A stretch of DNA of 64,000 nucleotides from Cladopsammia gracilis. Its lineage: Eukaryota > Cnidaria > Anthozoa > Scleractinia > Dendrophylliidae. The number at the start of each line of letters is the position of its first letter. Position 1 is the stretch's first letter. The stretch spans positions 352,501 to 416,500 of the forward strand of contig JAJGOT010000275.1 in the NCBI GenBank assembly GCA_022457155.1. Direction: 5' to 3'. Shown here piece by piece: positions 61,763 to 64,000 of the stretch. Position numbers and translations under genes: made by a program. Under the pieces are notes generated by a model. It did not search any database, was not told the origin of the DNA, and was given only the letters and a program-made list of their open reading frames with translations.

Positions 61763-62306
61763 GAACCTTGTCGGTGTACCTGAGGAGGTACACGTGGATC
61801 GGTCTTGGCTTTGGCGTGTCATTTTCCGAAGGATTTCGTTTAAGACTGCTTCTGTGCGCCCTCGCACAATTCATGTGGCTCTGAAACAGTTCATCTTCAA
61901 TAAATTCCTCTATCGAGGCAAAATCTTTCTCACTGCCTTCTTCAACACCCCAGATGATCACGTTGTTTCTTTTGGAGCGGTTTTCTAAGTCGTCGATCTT
62001 CTCCTTCAAAGCTTCAACCTCCGTCTTGTCCGCTTTCAGCGCCAAATTAGAATTGAACTCGTGAATTTCCAGTTCCGTCTCTTGAAAACTCTTCTTCAGG
62101 TCTTCTACGTCCTTGATAATTGTACTATTTGCTTTCTCTAGCTTGTTTAATTTGCTCATCATTTCAGTCTTCGCTGTAATGAGTACATCCATCTTGGCAA
62201 GAATGTCGTCCAGTTTACGTGAATAATCGGCAGAGTCGCTCATCATTTCGTGTTTTCGCGTTTTAGACCTTGTTTGTATATTCATAAATAAATTTTCTTC
62301 AAGCAA
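61763..62306 (-). pseudogene. LINE ORF1, N-terminal part (upstream of the Polinton)
   Basis: The minus strand from ATG 62306 reads MLEENLFMNIQTRSKTRKHE, then a coiled coil (LDDILAKMDVLITA to VEALKEKIDDLENRSKR) and NNVIIWGVEEG...VYLLRYTDKV, the RRM-like start of L1-group ORF1 proteins, which bind LINE RNA. The frame is cut after KVLL by the Polinton. It continues at 44222. Confidence 0.85.
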
Positions 62307-62526
62307 AGTTATAACATTAGCAATTAACTGCTGGAAATTCGAAGAAAATGTTGAGAGCTCGGAAGAACCGTCTTACCCTCGTGCAGTCATGCGCACTAAT
62401 TGTCGCGCTATAATAGTTAATTTATTAATATTTTTTAATAATAATTTATTAATAATTTTTGTTACGTAATTTATCAGTAGTTTAAGGTTAGGTCATTGTT
62501 GTAACCGTATTTAAGTCTCATGTGTA

Positions 62527-63097
62527 CCTTATTACATGAAATTTTGGCGACACTTAAATTTAGCGAATTTAGCGATTTTTCTAAAAATCGCTAAATTAAA
62601 ATGCACCAAAATTAAGTGTCGCTAAATTTAAATCGTCGCTAAATTAAAGTGAGTACAATATGAAAATCCGCCATCTGGTCAGTTTCACAAAATCATGCTG
62701 TTTGACGGTCGATTATGACGTTTATCAGATGTCTCGTACACAGCAAAAGGAGCATTGACTTTGTGTGAAAATGTAAATGAGTGAGGACAGCATTAAGGTA
62801 TGACATTACAATTGCAGTTTCGTTTGTTTCGTTCAAAATGAAGTTTCAGAACGTTGTATGATTTTGTTTTTATCGCATTAAAGTGATTTAAATGAAGCTA
62901 TTGATGTTTATGATTTTATCACATAAATGTTCTAGTTCTAGTTTTGAATAAATTCGCCAGTTTCAGTTCGTGAAATCGCGAAAATTAAGTGACTTATGTT
63001 CCAAAATTTACGAAAAATCGCTAAATTAAAGTGCCGCTAAATATGGATTTTTCAAAATCGCTAAATTAACGTGTCGCCAAAATTTCATGTAATAAGG
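62527..63097. mobile_element. TA-flanked MITE
   Basis: Perfect termini CCTTATTACATGAAATTTTG in inverse orientation, flanked by TA (62525-62526 and 63098-63099). The uninterrupted right arm of the surrounding palindrome shows the empty site. The interior has repeated CGCTAAATTAAA motifs and no gene. Tc1/mariner-type target. Confidence 0.85.
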
Positions 63098-63111
63098 TAA
63101 CTTGTCTGTAT

Positions 63112-63142
63112 AACTGATGAAGGTTAAGAGACCGAAACGTTT
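63112..63142 (+). ncRNA. Hammerhead-like core
   Basis: CTGATGA, stem II GGT-TAAGA-ACC-type hairpin, GAAAC and GT follow the hammerhead core order. Convincing stems I and III were not found, so activity is uncertain. Confidence 0.45.
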
Positions 63143-63240
63143 TTAAACTAAATTTTTATATTTTTTATACCAAAAGTTGTCCAAAAGACCGAAAATGGAC
63201 AACTTTTGGTATAAAAAATAAAAAAAAGATAGTTAAAAAA

Positions 63241-63268
63241 CGTTTCGGTCTCTCGACCTTCATCAGTT
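63241..63268 (-). ncRNA. Hammerhead-like core, inverted partner
   Basis: Minus strand: CTGATGA, perfect stem II GGTC-GAGA-GACC, GAAACGT. The core is canonical; flanking stems are weak. Confidence 0.45.
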
Positions 63269-63349
63269 GTACAGACAAGTTACACATGAGACTTAAATAC
63301 GGTTACAACAATGACCTAACCTTAAACTACTGATAAATTACGTAACAAA

Positions 63350-64000
63350 AATAAAAGCAAATATCTGTAAATAATAAGCTGATTTATATTTGAAGAACAT
63401 GTAACATATAAATCAGGTTTATTATTTACAGAATAAAATTCTAAAACATATATTTTCTTTGCCACGATGAAGAAGTCATCGCTTCGGCACAGATTGCTTT
63501 TTTGCATAGATTAGCACACTGCTCAGGCGAAATTTCGTTTTCTGACGGTTCTCAAACCCTGACCCTATTTAAGGGTAGACTGAAATCGAGATTCGATACC
63601 CTTTTTAAGGCCCAATTCAGGCGTGTAGTACAGTTTTAACAGACCATATCTTTTTCGTGTTGCGCGTTGGGGTGGATACTGCAATTTGGTGACTCTATCT
63701 AACGAATATCTACGGATCACAATACCAAAAATACCAAAAAGGATACCGTATTTAAGGACTGAGCACCTTAAAAACCCTACCCTATCGGGCGGCACATACC
63801 TATATAGTGTATATAAGGGAGTACTCCCCCCCGGGGGGGGGGGGGCGTTTATGACACTTGTATTCCCATTCCACCTTCATTTTTAAGTAATGCTCCACAT
63901 AAGAACGATAGCAAACTTCATTGTTCTGCGGCATTGGCTCTTTCCCACATAGAATATCTTTGATCTCAAGAATAGAGGAGGAGCTGATGGTTAATAATTA
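63350..64000. other. Unidentified repeat-like non-coding sequence
   Basis: It contains a C/G-palindromic run (CCCCCCC then GGGGGG) near 63827-63844 and several AGGGTAGACTGAAATCG/CACCTTAAAAACCC blocks that look like repeat DNA. No protein frame is convincing, and the stretch reaches the window end. Confidence 0.4.

Larger units (their letters stand above)
41948..62404 (-). mobile_element. L1/Tx1-like LINE, RT-deleted, interrupted by the Polinton
   Basis: The minus-strand element has ORF1 (61763-62306, continued at 43981-44222), ORF2 (43633 to 42276) and a poly(A) end (T run at 41948-41957). It is flanked by the 14-bp duplication GCGCTATAATAGTT (41934-41947 and 62405-62418). Without the Polinton the LINE is about 2.9 kb. 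ORF2 has an endonuclease but passes directly from the post-endonuclease linker to the C-terminal zinc region, so RT is deleted. Confidence 0.85.
62461..63346. mobile_element. Palindromic repeat with hammerhead-like cores, interrupted by a MITE
   Basis: The left arm (GTTACGTAATTTATCAGTAG... to 62526, resuming at 63098-63150) and right arm (63235-63346) are inverses. They contain ACTGATGAAGGT...GACCGAAACGT and its inverse. A 571-bp MITE splits the left arm. Confidence 0.8.

Overview
The window reads as animal nuclear DNA that is almost entirely transposable elements stacked inside one another, with one interrupted host gene. The spliced Roc-COR-Death gene, R4/Dong-like, L2/CR1-like and L1/Tx1-like retrotransposons, Penelope GIY-YIG pieces, PIF/Harbinger elements and a large Polinton all fit a cnidarian, most likely an anthozoan (coral or anemone). 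That assignment is inference from family content; there is no marker gene to prove it.

Layout. 1-2.26 kb: 5'-truncated pieces of a retrotransposon with a restriction-like endonuclease, each bounded by (TAA)n. 2.27-13.5 kb: one copy of a roughly 2-kb dispersed repeat (repeat A), split by a 9.25-kb CACTA-like DNA transposon (3560-12810) with subterminal repeats, a 170-bp tandem array and coding remnants. 13.5-19.35 kb: a third endonuclease fragment, three tRNA-like Pol III promoter units, a pogo-like element, a TTAA-flanked MITE and a Harbinger relic with long inverted repeats. 19.38-26.1 kb: exons of a Roc-COR-Death gene whose P-loop exon is not seen. 26.5-41.9 kb: MITEs, a second copy of repeat A with nested insertions (including a nearly intact LINE RT ORF), Penelope fragments with hammerhead ribozymes, an open HARBI1-type transposase ORF, and large inverted repeats.

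41.95-62.4 kb is the most interesting part. A reverse-transcriptase-deleted L1/Tx1-like LINE, flanked by a 14-bp target duplication, carries in its ORF1 a complete 17.5-kb Polinton/Maverick virus-like element (44228-61756). The Polinton has 219-bp terminal inverted repeats, each itself a hairpin, and a 6-bp duplication whose removal keeps the LINE frame. It encodes a protein-primed DNA polymerase B with OTU-like and nuclease-like N-terminal domains, an integrase, an A32/FtsK-type packaging ATPase, a probable major capsid protein, a probable minor (penton) capsid protein, a VLTF3-like late transcription factor, a YqaJ-type exonuclease and about eight small, often membrane-spanning or coiled-coil proteins. 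Almost every gene starts within a few bases of a TATATA(C)AC motif. No adenain/Ulp1-type maturation protease was found.

The Polinton looks young (217 of 219 TIR bases match) but broken. A TTAA-flanked MITE splits the integrase, in-frame stops interrupt two structural genes, a frameshift interrupts a coiled-coil gene, and two small genes have fused. Polymerase, ATPase, major capsid, VLTF3 and exonuclease frames are open. 62.4-64 kb holds a palindromic repeat with hammerhead-like cores and another unidentified repeat.
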